DNA of 64,000 nt from Methylophilaceae bacterium (GTDB lineage Bacteria; Pseudomonadota; Gammaproteobacteria; Burkholderiales; Methylophilaceae), in contig JABFRO010000001.1 of the NCBI GenBank assembly GCA_013141125.1, forward strand, positions 1,240,001-1,304,000, in the 5' to 3' direction. The notes beneath the pieces were generated by a model, which saw nothing but the letters and a program-made list of their open reading frames with translations, had not been told where the DNA came from and did not search any database. Positions 23,277 through 32,865 of the stretch are shown here, piece by piece. The position numbers were made by a program, and so were the translations under genes. How positions within the stretch are numbered: the stretch's first letter is position 1; the number at the start of each line of letters is the position of its first letter.

Positions 23277-25196
23277 TCACCAATGTAAACGCCGCAACAG
23301 GGCGTTCTTTTTATTTTGATGGCCTTGCATACGCCGCATAATGTCATCCAGCATTTGTATCGCTTCCAGAATATGCGGCCCCTTGTTCAGCATGACGCAT
23401 TCCGCGCGCGCACCCATGGCGGCATCGGTGATTTCCGCGCGGCTGGGTTTGCCGCTCTTGGCCAAGCCTTCCAGCACTTGCGTAGCCCAGATTAATGGTA
23501 GATGCGCAGCTTCGGCCAACCACATAATCTCTTCCTGCAACTCGGCCAGACGCTCATAACCGCATTCCACCGCCAAATCACCACGCGCGATCATCACGCC
23601 TACATTGGGTGAGCGCAACAGGGCGAATAGCAACTCCGGCAAATGCTCAAAAGCGTGGCGAGTTTCAACTTTCAACACAATGCCCAGCTGTTCGGCATTC
23701 AGGCGTTTTAAGTGTTGCTGTAATAATTCAATATCTGCTGCACAATGGGCAAAGGAAAGACCGACCATATCCGCGTGACGCACCACAAAATCCAGATGCC
23801 AAATGTCGGTATCGGTTAATCCGTTCATAACCAGTTGGCTATCTGGCAGATTAATGCCTTTATCAACCAGCAGCTTTTCACCGGCATCGCGCGCCTGGGT
23901 GATTTCAATCAACAGTTCATGGGCACTTACGCTGCGAATAACACCACCGATACGGCCATCATCAAACAGAATGCGTTCGCCCGATTTAACCATGGCAAAA
24001 ACTTCCGGCAGCGAGCAGGAGATGCTGGCAGGACGCAATAAATGGCCTCGGTTGTCGTATTCAGCAGGGGATCCGAGAATGGGTTTGCTGGTCAGAATCA
24101 GGCTGTCACCTCGTTGCAAATGAATGGATTCCGCTATTTGAGGCAAGGCTCCCACCGCACCCGCTTTCCCTACCCGGTGCGGATGACCGGAGATGGGGGT
24201 ACGTAATAAGTGCAATTCAATACCCGGGGTGAGATAAGTCGTCTGTCTGGATTCAGCCCAAAAACCATCCCCGACTTGCCCGGTCAATTTCAGCACACGC
24301 TGTGCGCCTCTGGCATCGGTAAATTCAATCTGGTCATTAGCGGCGGCATGCGCCAGCCAGTTGCCATGAATAGGCAGACAAGCATAGGTATAAGCCGGGC
24401 AGGAAAGCTTATCCTTCTCCGGGTATAACCAAATCCGCGCGGGTGCCTGCACTTGGCCCAGAGCATCGCGCTGTGGCTGCCATTTAAGCACTGGCGGAGC
24501 CAGTGAAATGTCACCGGTGCGTAATTTCGGCCCGCCCAAATCCATCAAAATGCGACAATGACGACCCGTTTCACGGCATGCATGTTTGATTTGTTCAATA
24601 ATCCGCAGCCATATTTCCGGGTCATCATGCGCGCAGTTGATTCGGGCGCAATTCATGCCCTTTTTCAACATTTCCTTAATTAGCGTGTAATCATCTGCCG
24701 CTTCTCCCGGCAAAGTCACCATGACACGCACTTGGCGTTGACCGGGCGATTTGCCAAGCAGATTAACAGCATTGATTTGCAGCAATTCGGCACCAGTAGC
24801 AGTGCTTTTGCTTGCAGCCGCACGGCTGGCAACAGGCGGCTGCTGCAAGGCGCGCTGCAACAGCGCAATAATGGCATTCAGATTGGGCAGCACATGGGAT
24901 TCAGCCCGTCCCAGAGAAGAAAGCCCCACCGCTGCCAGCCTGGCTTGTAGTGGCCGCATATCGCGACGGCGCAAACCCAGATAATGAATAAGGTTGATAG
25001 CACCAGCTTTGTGGAGCGCATTCACCTGTTGCAGAATGTCTGCCGATCCATTTTCAAGGGTTAGCAACTCCCCCCAAAGCGCTTGCAGCTCATTCAGCAA
25101 CAGCGCATAAGCAGCGGCTCCATCATCTGCACCAAATTGCTCCACTTCAATTTGATCCTGAAGAAATTGATCTTGAAGCGGATCCTGTTTTTTCAT
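23277..25196 (-). CDS. Divergent long pyruvate kinase-like protein
   Basis: About 639 aa, with the pyruvate kinase barrel only from about residue 155. The N-terminal ~150 residues are an extra, mostly helical region (ALLLNELQALWGELLTLENG). Recognisable active-site elements: LMDLGGPKLRTG, VLKVETRHAFEHL (Lys and Glu), IARGDLAVE (metal Asp), ATQVLEGLAKSGKPSRAEITD. Changes: the usual N-x-SHG becomes INCAHDD, and the SGETA segment is replaced by LNKGPH. The C-terminal allosteric domain is missing. The TTG at 25238 and ATG at 25208 are alternatives; I prefer the ATG at 25196 with GGAAG upstream. Activity in PEP/pyruvate interconversion is plausible, not certain. Confidence 0.8.
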   Translation of the reverse strand: MKKQDPLQDQFLQDQIEVEQFGADDGAAAYALLLNELQALWGELLTLENGSADILQQVNALHKAGAINLIHYLGLRRRDMRPLQARLAAVGLSSLGRAESHVLPNLNAIIALLQRALQQPPVASRAAASKSTATGAELLQINAVNLLGKSPGQRQVRVMVTLPGEAADDYTLIKEMLKKGMNCARINCAHDDPEIWLRIIEQIKHACRETGRHCRILMDLGGPKLRTGDISLAPPVLKWQPQRDALGQVQAPARIWLYPEKDKLSCPAYTYACLPIHGNWLAHAAANDQIEFTDARGAQRVLKLTGQVGDGFWAESRQTTYLTPGIELHLLRTPISGHPHRVGKAGAVGALPQIAESIHLQRGDSLILTSKPILGSPAEYDNRGHLLRPASISCSLPEVFAMVKSGERILFDDGRIGGVIRSVSAHELLIEITQARDAGEKLLVDKGINLPDSQLVMNGLTDTDIWHLDFVVRHADMVGLSFAHCAADIELLQQHLKRLNAEQLGIVLKVETRHAFEHLPELLFALLRSPNVGVMIARGDLAVECGYERLAELQEEIMWLAEAAHLPLIWATQVLEGLAKSGKPSRAEITDAAMGARAECVMLNKGPHILEAIQMLDDIMRRMQGHQNKKNALLRRLHW

Positions 25197-25361
25197 GCCT
25201 GTTGCTTCCATCACCAAGTATAAATTTTGATTATGCAAGACCTAAATTAAGAAAATATGACAGGCTAGCAAAAACTGTGGAAGCGAAACCATGAAATTGG
25301 CGTGCGATTTAGCCTTTGGCAAGGGGTGATAGCCTCAAGACTAAAGACACCGAGGATGTGT

Positions 25362-25652
25362 CTAAGCCTTATTTTTTTCTTCTTTTGCCTTATCCTTTTC
25401 TTCTTTTGCCTTATCCTTTTCTTCTTTTGCCCTATCCTTTTCCCTGATTTTTTGCAAGGCCTCACGCCATTCATTAAGCTGCTCATCCTCCAGCTCCAGC
25501 TGTATAGCCAATGCCTCCAGAGAGCTAACTTTGTCTTTCAAGCGGCGGCGTGGCAGCTTGCCTGACATTCTGGAATGCAAACGATCAGCTTCTTCGTCGG
25601 TCAGAAGCTTGGCTTTTTCCAGATACTCTGGATTAGGGGTCTTTATTTTCAT
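25362..25652 (-). CDS. Conserved hypothetical protein with EEKDKAK repeats
   Basis: Charged protein of 96 aa with no signal peptide. The N-terminal two-thirds is predicted helical (LTDEEADRLHSRMSGKLPRRRLKDKVSSLEALAIQLELEDEQLNEWREALQKI), and the C-terminus is a Lys/Glu-rich tail of three 7-residue units. I do not recognise the function. It stands alone between the pyruvate kinase and porin genes. Confidence 0.7.
   Translation of the reverse strand: MKIKTPNPEYLEKAKLLTDEEADRLHSRMSGKLPRRRLKDKVSSLEALAIQLELEDEQLNEWREALQKIREKDRAKEEKDKAKEEKDKAKEEKNKA
25380..25442. repeat. Three 21-bp tandem repeats
   Basis: Three copies of a 21-bp unit beginning TTCTTTTGCCTTATCC (plus strand), the third with one change, encode the 7-residue EEKDKAK repeats at the end of the gene at 25362-25652. 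Confidence 0.92.
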
Positions 25653-25814
25653 CGTAAAATTCCTTTCTGGTTCTTCCCGAGCTGGGAGTTCGACACTATA
25701 AATTCATTACACTTTTAAGTGTGTGACACTTTTGTGAAAAAGTTTGATTTAGTCTAGCGCCTAGATTATTCATGCCTATCCTGGCAGGTTTAATATTGAA
25801 AAATACGAAAAAAT

Positions 25815-25838
25815 ATAAAAAGCCCGCTTGCGCGGGCT
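25815..25838 (-). terminator. Rho-independent terminator of the porin gene
   Basis: On the minus strand AGCCCGC-GCAA-GCGGGCT forms a 7-bp GC-rich stem followed by TTTTTA, about 50 bp after the porin stop. Confidence 0.88.
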
Positions 25839-25890
25839 ATAAGGTGACAACAATGAAAAGTTGCCGAGGAGCTGAAAACAGTTTATGGGA

Positions 25891-27402
25891 TTAGAACATC
25901 CATTGCGCACGCATAATCAGTGCATCTTCTGAATTGATGCGTTTATTATTCAGCACTACACCACCTGTTGCGCCACCAATCGCATCGCTAAACTCGGACT
26001 TCACGTAATTGAGCATAAAACGCATATTGGAGGTAGGTAAGAACTTGATGCCCACCGTGTAGGAATCAGCTTTGGCAAAGCCTCTGGCATTTGCACTCGG
26101 AGTTCCTGTTGCTGTAGTCTTGAAACTAGTGTCATCAGATCCCACACCTTCACCAACTCCAACCGCGTTATAGTCAGAAGCATCAAACTGGCTGAAACGG
26201 AAACCAACTTCCCAGGCACCACCGCTGAAATTCGTCGGATTAAAATCGTTTTTCGGCTTAATGCCACCGAATGCGCCATTCTTGTAAATGTCAGCGTATT
26301 TCTCGCCGGTAATCGTCCACAAAGCTTCGGCATACCAGTTATCCATATCCAGACTGTAGTTACGCGTATTCGTTGAGAACGAATTATTGGCTCTCATCCA
26401 CTCGCCTTGCAACTTGAACGGACCATAAGCCACCACACCTTCTGCACCATAACGGCTACGATCCATTGATCTAAATTTTGTTGTGTCGTTTAGCGTGGGC
26501 GCCGAGAAGAAAGTAACACCACGCCCTTCAGTACGGCCATTCACACCCACTACCCCTTGTGGTAAATCGCCTTGCGAGAAAGAAAGACCTGCGTGCAACA
26601 CCATATCTTTTTGGTCCAGAATCTCAGCAAAGTTGGCAGTTACGCGACCCAGAATATCCTTGCCGTCTTCACGCATATCGGTTTCAGCGTTTTTAAGATT
26701 ACCGTTAGAACCCGCCAAGGCATAAGTGATGCCTTTATAGGGTGTGCCATGCAGCATCAATCCAATTTCCTTGGTTGGTGCCAGCTGATTAACAAAAGAA
26801 CGCTCCATGAAATCAATATTATTGGAACTGGTTAGCTCTTCCAGATTCATCGGCATTTTGAAAATACCAAAACGGAATTGTGCTTCTTTCCACCAAGCTA
26901 CGTTCAGATAGGCGACATCGATGGTCGCACCTGCGCTGGTAAAGTCACCCACCACTTCTGCTTCATAATATTTCTTGAACTTGGCTTTCATGCCAATACG
27001 TGCACGACGCAGCTCAAAGGTGTCCGGCACATTGGTTGCATTTGCGATTGAATTGGTGACACTTTCTGTAAGGGTTGGAGTGCTGCTCTCATTACCAAAA
27101 TAACGATAATCCGCATGCACACGGCCATTTAGTGTTGCGCTAAAGTCACCATCACCGCTTTCAAACACAATGCCATCCTTATATTTGGCAGTTACAGCGG
27201 TTTTCTTCTTGGCTTCAGCCGCCTCTTTTTCACCGGTGCGGCCTTTCATCAGCAACGCGCCTTCTTCTTCGGTTAGCACGCCTTTCGCCATCAGCGCATT
27301 GACAATATCGTCTGTAGTATCCGCCATCGCGTTAACGCCAAAGCTTAATAACATCGCCCCCGATACCGCCGCGATAACGCCGCGTAATTTCATCTTGTTC
27401 AT
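25891..27402 (-). CDS. OprO/OprP-type phosphate/polyphosphate-selective porin
   Basis: Outer-membrane trimeric porin of 503 aa. A signal peptide (about 1-27, cleavage after AMA) is followed by a short coiled segment (IVNALMAKGVLTEEEGALLMKG) and the Phosphate-selective porin O/P barrel (LNGRVHADYRYFGN, FELRRARIGMKAKFKKYYEAEVVGDF, NVAWWKEAQFRFGIFKMPMNLEELTSS). It ends in Trp-Met-Phe, a barrel-assembly terminus. A PhoB-like box lies upstream, so phosphate starvation control is likely. A terminator follows. Confidence 0.92.
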   Translation of the reverse strand: MNKMKLRGVIAAVSGAMLLSFGVNAMADTTDDIVNALMAKGVLTEEEGALLMKGRTGEKEAAEAKKKTAVTAKYKDGIVFESGDGDFSATLNGRVHADYRYFGNESSTPTLTESVTNSIANATNVPDTFELRRARIGMKAKFKKYYEAEVVGDFTSAGATIDVAYLNVAWWKEAQFRFGIFKMPMNLEELTSSNNIDFMERSFVNQLAPTKEIGLMLHGTPYKGITYALAGSNGNLKNAETDMREDGKDILGRVTANFAEILDQKDMVLHAGLSFSQGDLPQGVVGVNGRTEGRGVTFFSAPTLNDTTKFRSMDRSRYGAEGVVAYGPFKLQGEWMRANNSFSTNTRNYSLDMDNWYAEALWTITGEKYADIYKNGAFGGIKPKNDFNPTNFSGGAWEVGFRFSQFDASDYNAVGVGEGVGSDDTSFKTTATGTPSANARGFAKADSYTVGIKFLPTSNMRFMLNYVKSEFSDAIGGATGGVVLNNKRINSEDALIMRAQWMF

Positions 27403-27475
27403 TCACTCTCTCCTGTTTGCAAAACAAAGTTGTCTTTGTATAGTTTTGGTACAGGCGAGATTTTGCGTTTGTAAT

Positions 27476-27493
27476 ATGACGGAATTATGACAA
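27476..27493 (-). promoter_or_regulatory. PhoB-binding (Pho) box upstream of the porin
   Basis: On the minus strand TTGTCATAATTCCGTCAT matches the Pho consensus CTGTCATAWAWCTGTCAY in 15 of 18 positions, with the two TGTCA/CGTCA half-sites spaced as expected. It lies about 75 bp upstream of the porin ATG. Confidence 0.75.
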
Positions 27494-27684
27494 GTTGATG
27501 ACTTCCCTATTTCTGTTGTAAAAAAACCCCCAAGGGCTTCTGATGGGAATTCAGAGCACTTTTTCGTATGTCAGGGGCTATAGACCGGCTGTCATCAAAA
27601 AGACACAATGAGAGAGCCAAGTGCCAACAGGCTTTAATTTGGCCAAATCAATCATGCGAAGATTTATGGCTACTTTTATTGATT

Positions 27685-28302
27685 TCAGACAGAAGGTTTA
27701 TGAATTTCAGATGCATGGGTTTCAGATGCATGGGTTTCAGATGAAAGTGAAGCCACATCCCCTGAAACTTCGCCACCTTCTTCAATATAAATTTTGCCAT
27801 AACGGATTTTTCCACTGACCCGGCCTGTGGCGTGAATAATCAGTTGGCTACGCGCGGTTAATTCCCCATCAAACTTGCCATGAATTTCAGCCACATCAAT
27901 ACCTACCTTGCCGGAAAATGAGCCATCTGCGGCAATCTGCAACACACGGCTATCCATGGTGGCTTCTACGCGCCCTTCTACCACCAAAGTATCGCAATCC
28001 AGAATTTCCGCACCTTTCAGCTTGACATCAGGGCCTACAATTAAGCGACTGGCAGAAGATTTAGCCGACGTTTCAGCTTTGGATTCTGCTTTTGCTGAGC
28101 CAGCTACAGCAGCAGGAACCGAAACTGCGGCACTGGATGAAGTGGCTGATGCCATGGCGGCAGAATGGCCGGGGGTAACTGCGCCAGATAGCGGCTTTTC
28201 GAGAGAACTTGATGTAATACCGGATGCATTATTGCCGGGGAGTGACGGAGATGGTTGGCCGTTGCCGTTATCTCGACTAAAAAAACCTTGTTTGCTTAAC
28301 AT
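27685..28302 (-). CDS. Bactofilin (polymer-forming cytoskeletal protein)
   Basis: Cytoskeletal filament protein of 205 aa. The central right-handed beta-helix domain (about 85-190) shows the hydrophobic ladder VGPDVKLKGAEILDCDTLVVEGRVEAT, GKVGIDVAEIHGKFDGEL, GRVSGKIRYGKIYIEEGGEVSGDV. The N-terminal ~80 residues are Ser/Ala/Gly-rich and disordered, and the C-terminal tail contains a short repeat. Bactofilins scaffold cell-wall or stalk synthesis in other bacteria; the partner here is unknown. Confidence 0.92.
   Translation of the reverse strand: MLSKQGFFSRDNGNGQPSPSLPGNNASGITSSSLEKPLSGAVTPGHSAAMASATSSSAAVSVPAAVAGSAKAESKAETSAKSSASRLIVGPDVKLKGAEILDCDTLVVEGRVEATMDSRVLQIAADGSFSGKVGIDVAEIHGKFDGELTARSQLIIHATGRVSGKIRYGKIYIEEGGEVSGDVASLSSETHASETHASEIHKPSV
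27706..27743. repeat. 15-bp tandem repeat in the bactofilin tail
   Basis: TTCAGATGCATGGGT occurs twice in full plus a partial third copy. It encodes the repeated THASE motif near the C-terminus of the bactofilin. Confidence 0.9.
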
Positions 28303-28595
28303 GAAATTCCTCGCTGATAAATACTGCTGATAAATACCAAAGCGCCTGTTTGCACTGTGATTATGCTAATAACTCAACACAGCATTTACCATGCCAGAAT
28401 AATAATTTTAATGTTATTCAAATAGTTAAATATATTTCAAGCTTAAACCACCACTTGCCTGGCTCATCAGCGTCCCCATATGGCGACGCTGATGCTCGCT
28501 TTCCAACTAGATTCATTCTTAGTCTGATGATTTAATACAAAAATATTTCGTCTCTATCCAGCGACGGTTTGGATTAAGGTTTTAAAAAAATGAAA

Positions 28596-30101
28596 TCAAA
28601 CTTCAGGCCGCATATGCGGAAACAAGATCACATCGCGGATACTGGGGCTATCGGTCAGCAACATCACCAGGCGATCAATGCCTATGCCGCAGCCACCGGT
28701 GGGTGGCAAGCCGTATTCCAGGGCGCGGATGAAATCAGCATCGTAATACATGGCTTCATCATCGCCCGCTTCTTTTGCCGCCACTTGCGCCTGAAAGCGC
28801 GCGGCCTGATCTTCAGCATCGTTTAGCTCGGAAAAACCATTGGCGATTTCACGGCCGGTAATAAACAATTCATAGCGTTCGGTGATTTCCGGGTTGGCAT
28901 CCGAAGCACGCGCCAGCGGTGAAACTTCCACCGGATAATCCACAATATAGGTTGGCTCCCACAATTGCGCTTCAGCGGTTTCTTCAAACAAGGCCAATTG
29001 CAGCGCACCCAAACCCACATGCTCAAACGGTTTCACGCCCAGTTTGAGCAGTTCGCTGCGGATATAGGCGGCATCATTCAATTGCTCCAACGTATATTGC
29101 GGCGCATATTTCTGTATGGCACCGACGATGGTCAGACGCTGAAACGGCTGGCTCAAATCCAGCTCACGCCCCTGATATTCCACCACCGCCGTACCCCGCG
29201 CGGCAATGGCGGCGGTACGGATACAGTCTTCGGTAAAGTCCATCAGCCATTGATAATCGGTATACGCCGCATAAAATTCCATCATGGTGAATTCCGGGTT
29301 GTGGCGTACGCTCAGGCCTTCATTGCGGAAATTGCGGTTGATTTCGAACACACGCTCGAAACCACCCACCACCAGGCGCTTCAAATAAAGCTCAGGCGCA
29401 ATGCGCAGCACCATGGACATATCCAGCGCGTTATGGTGCGTTTTAAACGGCTTGGCTGTGGCTCCGCCGGGGATAGGGTGCAACATCGGCGTTTCTACTT
29501 CCATAAAATCATGCCCCAGCATGAAATTACGAATCGCCGCCACAATCTTGCTGCGGTCAATAAAGGTCTGCCGCGTTTCTTCGGAAATCATCAAATCCAC
29601 ATAGCGTTGACGGTATTTGATCTCCTGATCGGCCAGACCATGAAATTTCTCCGGCAATGGGCGCAGTGATTTGGTCAGCAAGCGCAACTGGCTAACCTTG
29701 ACTGACAATTCGCCAGTCTTGGTTTTGAACAGCACGCCTTCTGCGGCCAGAATATCGCCCAAATCCCAGCGTTTAAAGGTATCGTAGATTTCTTCGCCTA
29801 CATTTTCTTTAGAGACAAATAACTGAATGCGGCCACTTTTATCTTGCAGCGTGGCAAAGCTGGCTTTACCCATCACGCGTTTTAGCATCATGCGCCCGGA
29901 AATGCTGACAGCGACTGGTGCCGCCTCAAATTCTTCGTTTTCCTTTAGTGCATGTTCGGCAGCTAATTTCGCTGCATGATGTTGCGGCCGGTAATCATTG
30001 GGAAAAGCCACACCCTGCGCACGAATTGCCTTTAATTTCTCGCGGCGCTCAGCCATAACATGGTTTTCTTCTGCGGCAATGGGAGTTGTTTCAGTCGTCA
30101 T
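28596..30101 (-). CDS. lysS: Lysine--tRNA ligase (class II)
   Basis: Charges tRNA-Lys. It has 501 aa: an N-terminal OB-fold anticodon-binding domain (about 60-160) and the class II catalytic core with motif 2 ([20 protein letters not shown]) and motif 3 ([19 protein letters not shown]). Typical length and full set of motifs. It forms a single-gene unit divergent from panD. Confidence 0.97.
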   Translation of the reverse strand: MTTETTPIAAEENHVMAERREKLKAIRAQGVAFPNDYRPQHHAAKLAAEHALKENEEFEAAPVAVSISGRMMLKRVMGKASFATLQDKSGRIQLFVSKENVGEEIYDTFKRWDLGDILAAEGVLFKTKTGELSVKVSQLRLLTKSLRPLPEKFHGLADQEIKYRQRYVDLMISEETRQTFIDRSKIVAAIRNFMLGHDFMEVETPMLHPIPGGATAKPFKTHHNALDMSMVLRIAPELYLKRLVVGGFERVFEINRNFRNEGLSVRHNPEFTMMEFYAAYTDYQWLMDFTEDCIRTAAIAARGTAVVEYQGRELDLSQPFQRLTIVGAIQKYAPQYTLEQLNDAAYIRSELLKLGVKPFEHVGLGALQLALFEETAEAQLWEPTYIVDYPVEVSPLARASDANPEITERYELFITGREIANGFSELNDAEDQAARFQAQVAAKEAGDDEAMYYDADFIRALEYGLPPTGGCGIGIDRLVMLLTDSPSIRDVILFPHMRPEV

Positions 30102-30262
30102 AAACTATTCTATAAACCTTTAATAATATGCATTGATCTTGATGGTAAAAAAGCATGGCATCATCAATAAACTTGACCATACTCAATATATAAAAACGAT
30201 ATTGTGACACAATATTTTTTACTGCATCACGAAGAACTTAAGCGGCCGCATGCCAGCGTAGC

Positions 30263-30280
30263 GACAATTCATGAATTGTC
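30263..30280. repeat. 18-bp perfect palindrome between lysS and panD
   Basis: GACAATTCATGAATTGTC reads the same on both strands. It is not followed by a T-run. It may be a hairpin or a small dispersed palindromic unit; no second copy was found in this window. Confidence 0.6.
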
Positions 30281-30327
30281 CTAACCAAGTGCCGCATAAA
30301 TTTCCGGTGTGCGCGCATTCCTGTTGG

Positions 30328-30355
30328 TTATCAAGGCATAACATCAGGTTATAAT
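30328..30355 (+). promoter_or_regulatory. Sigma70-type promoter of panD
   Basis: A consensus -10 TATAAT at 30350-30355 is preceded at 16 bp by TTATCA (4 of 6 to TTGACA). It lies 33 bp upstream of the panD start, which also has an AGGAGG site. Confidence 0.6.
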
Positions 30356-30388
30356 ACGCATCCATTCAGGAGGCAGACCAACCCAGCC

Positions 30389-30769
30389 ATGCAAAGAACC
30401 ATGCTTAAATCCAAGTTGCATCGAGTGCGCTGTACCCATTCGGAATTGCACTATGAAGGCTCTTGTGCCATTGATGAAAACCTTCTGGAAGCTGCTGACA
30501 TCCGCGAATATCAGCAAATTGAAATCTATAATATCGCCAATGGTGAACGTTTCACCACCTACGCCATTCGCGCCGAACGCAATTCCGGCATTATTTCAGT
30601 TAATGGTGCTGCGGCGCACAAGGCCAATCCAGGCGATTTACTGATTATTGCCAGCTACGCAATCTATACCGAAATCGAACTGGAAAAATTCACTCCACGT
30701 CTGGTTTATGTTGATGCGGATAATCGCATCACAGGTCAGCGTAATGCAATACCACTACAGGCTGCGTAA
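30389..30769 (+). CDS. panD: Aspartate 1-decarboxylase (proenzyme)
   Basis: Makes beta-alanine for pantothenate and CoA. It has 126 aa, standard length. The self-cleavage site is in YEGSCAID: cutting before the Ser leaves the pyruvoyl cofactor. Other family motifs ([29 protein letters not shown]) are present. It is monocistronic here. coaX, a later step of CoA synthesis, is at 55 kb. Confidence 0.97.
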   Translation: MQRTMLKSKLHRVRCTHSELHYEGSCAIDENLLEAADIREYQQIEIYNIANGERFTTYAIRAERNSGIISVNGAAAHKANPGDLLIIASYAIYTEIELEKFTPRLVYVDADNRITGQRNAIPLQAA

Positions 30770-31147
30770 TAACGCGTAGATTCATCTCGAAAGCGCCAAC
30801 TTAAACTGGCAAAGCATCAACCCCTTGCAGCCCGCACTTTAAAAGCCAAAAAACAGATACTCGAATCCGTAATAAAAGCCAGCCCTGCCCCACACCAGCT
30901 TACATCCGCGTAACGCTAAATTTTCAAGCCGACTAAGCACGTAAATACTTCACAATATTTGTGTAACTTTGTTCACATAAAATATCGCTGCAAACGCATA
31001 TAGTAATAAAAATTTTCAATTTTTTACTATGAGATTCCGTAAGAGACACATCACATCCGAGTTTTTATGAGCTCAACTTGCGTGTGATTTAACATCTGCG
31101 ATCAACCTGATCTTTATGCTCAACACAAGATATTGGGAGTAAACAAC
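30770..31147. other. Intergenic region after panD
   Basis: A 378-bp stretch with no gene that I can support. The second half is AT-rich and would carry the promoter of the small gene at 31148. Confidence 0.5.
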
Positions 31148-31384
31148 ATGTCACCTTATTCAAAACGAAAATCTCAGATCCAGGTCATTACGGCACTGGT
31201 CGTGGTGTGGACTTTAGTCATTACCTTGGTTTACCCTACGGTCAAAACAGAAGCAACACCCCAAAACTTGACACTTAAGCTTGATGAAAATCTTGCATCT
31301 ACGCATGATTTTCATAACATGGTTCATGACATTGAAGGAAACATCAAAAAGAAAGACACCCAAAATACGAATAGTCAGAATTAA
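31148..31384 (+). CDS. Small single-pass membrane protein, unknown
   Basis: A 78-aa protein: basic N-terminus (SPYSKRKSQ), one membrane helix (about 12-32, VITALVVVWTLVITLVYPTV), then a polar Lys/Asn/Asp-rich tail. The start at 31148 follows TTGGGAG with 8 bp spacing and is preferred to the ATG five codons upstream. I do not recognise a family. Orientation would place the tail outside the cytoplasm. Confidence 0.55.
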   Translation: MSPYSKRKSQIQVITALVVVWTLVITLVYPTVKTEATPQNLTLKLDENLASTHDFHNMVHDIEGNIKKKDTQNTNSQN

Positions 31385-31508
31385 TTCTCACTACGGCTAC
31401 GCAGTGCTTATGGACATCCAAATAAACTACCATCTCAGGCAATCCGCAAAGCGGATGCTCACAAAACTGTGATTATTAGAGGTGCCCAATAATTAAACGC
31501 TCAGGTAT

Positions 31509-31682
31509 TTAATCCTAGAAAAAGCAGTTATCCGCAGATGACGCAGATTAACGTAAATTTTCAAATGCTTGCGAGAGATAGGCGTATCACCCAAAGGGAG
31601 TGTGTCGCCTATCCCGGCTTAATTGTTGTTTTATCTGCGTAAATCTGCGTCTTCTGTGGATTGAACTGAGGTTTTTAGGTTA
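31509..31682. repeat. Palindromic intergenic repeat, copy 1
   Basis: About 174 bp with long imperfect terminal inverted repeats (TTAATCCTAGAAAAAGCAG at the left; the right end inverted reads TTAACCTAAAAACCTCAG), inner arms built on CAGATGACGCAGATT, and a core containing GAGAGATAGGCG. The right edge contains the TTA that is the stop codon of the minus-strand gene at 31680. A second copy is at 32866-33027 with an inverted core. Confidence 0.88.
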
Positions 31683-32507
31683 ATCGATCCGGTTCGCCCA
31701 GCCGGCCAGATTCAAGGTTAAACATTTGGCACTACCTCCTGACTTCATGAATTCGGTCAGCGGCGTTTCAATAATCGAAAAACCCAATCCTTCAAGCAAT
31801 TGTTGTAGACGAGGAGTAGCCTTGTTCAAAATAATAACACGCCCTGCACACACGGCATTGGCACAGAATTGTTGACCCTCTTCTATGGTTAACGAAATCA
31901 GTTTATCGCCAAAACTGCGTGTCAGAAGTTCGCGCGAAGACTCGCTGAAAGCACTGGGCAGATAGAGTGCACGTCCGTCAGGCAGCGGACAAAAACAGGT
32001 ATCAAGGTGATAAAAGCGGGGATCAATCAGGTCGAGCCTATGTACAGGCGTTGCAATATAAGCAGCAAGAAGGGTTGCTATAATCGCATCCGAACGTAGG
32101 CCATTGCCAACCCAGAGCCGTCCGGCAGCATCAAAGAGTGCATCGCCTGCACCTTCAAAAAAAACATCGTCTGGCAAGGAAATACATGTCCAGCCTGCGG
32201 CTTCAAACCAATCACGGTTGATGGCTTTTTCGCCCTGACGTTGCGGATGCTTGAAATTGGAAAGGATGATTTTCTTCTCGCGCGCCAGCGGTAAACCGGC
32301 ATTCGCAGTAAACACCAGATCCGGCCAAGCCACGTCACCGTGCATCAGTTTAACATCGGCCAATAAAGATAATTTGTCGAAAAGTCCACGCCACTGACAG
32401 TTCGCAAGTTCAGAGGAAACATCACCCACATGATGTTGCATCCAGGGATTGATTTCATAATTGACCGCAAACCCTTCCGGGGTACACATCACGATGGTTT
32501 CTTGCAT
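31680..32507 (-). CDS. Arginine deiminase/dimethylargininase family hydrolase
   Basis: Guanidine-modifying hydrolase of the pentein fold, 275 aa. Motifs: PDLVFTANAG (substrate Asp region) near residue 62, an FEGAGDALFD segment (Glu/Asp), catalytic-His region YHLDTCFCPLPDG, and the C-terminal nucleophile Cys in SGGSAKCLTLN. This fits dimethylarginine dimethylaminohydrolase or citrulline-forming relatives. The start at 32507 has AGGAG upstream; a further 55 codons of open frame are not needed. The stop codon is contributed by a repeat element. Confidence 0.85.
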   Translation of the reverse strand: MQETIVMCTPEGFAVNYEINPWMQHHVGDVSSELANCQWRGLFDKLSLLADVKLMHGDVAWPDLVFTANAGLPLAREKKIILSNFKHPQRQGEKAINRDWFEAAGWTCISLPDDVFFEGAGDALFDAAGRLWVGNGLRSDAIIATLLAAYIATPVHRLDLIDPRFYHLDTCFCPLPDGRALYLPSAFSESSRELLTRSFGDKLISLTIEEGQQFCANAVCAGRVIILNKATPRLQQLLEGLGFSIIETPLTEFMKSGGSAKCLTLNLAGWANRID

Positions 32508-32571
32508 AATAGCTCCTAATCCAATTGATAGAGTATAAGGTCTACACTGAAGATCAGGATGTTTTAAGGCA

Positions 32572-32853
32572 TTATTTCTTGCTGCGTAGGTGATGCAAAC
32601 TCCGCCAGGAGAGCCATCCGAAGCGTAGCCATTTGATGGTACGTCCTGGCCGCAACGCGGCAAACACTGCACCTACACCAAATATCCAGGCGGGATGATG
32701 TTTTATATAACGTAAGGCGGCCAATCCCTGATCAACCCGCGCCAAAGGTACGCGCCACCGCACCATATTTTGTGCCAGAGTGAGACGTTGTTCAGCCGCT
32801 TGTGCAATTAAACGTTCGCGGCGCTCCGCCAGCTGTATTGACTTTTTAGGCAT
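32572..32853 (-). CDS. YqjK-like protein
   Basis: Small basic protein of 93 aa with a membrane-associated C-terminal segment (HHPAWIFGVGAVFAALRPGR). The N-terminal ERRERLIAQAAEQRLTLAQ helix and overall layout match YqjK-like proteins, which are encoded after YqjD and YqjE as here. Function unknown; the cluster is linked to stress and stationary phase in other bacteria. A repeat element separates it from yqjE. Confidence 0.75.
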   Translation of the reverse strand: MPKKSIQLAERRERLIAQAAEQRLTLAQNMVRWRVPLARVDQGLAALRYIKHHPAWIFGVGAVFAALRPGRTIKWLRFGWLSWRSLHHLRSKK

Positions 32854-32865
32854 GATTTTTATGCA

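Noticed and set aside
28965-29669. 234-codon plus-strand frame opposite lysS
   Set aside because: It is a shadow of lysS: basic, His/Arg-rich, no family resemblance.
30102-30388. tRNA gene next to lysS
   Set aside because: No cloverleaf, TTCGA-type T-loop or CCA end could be found.
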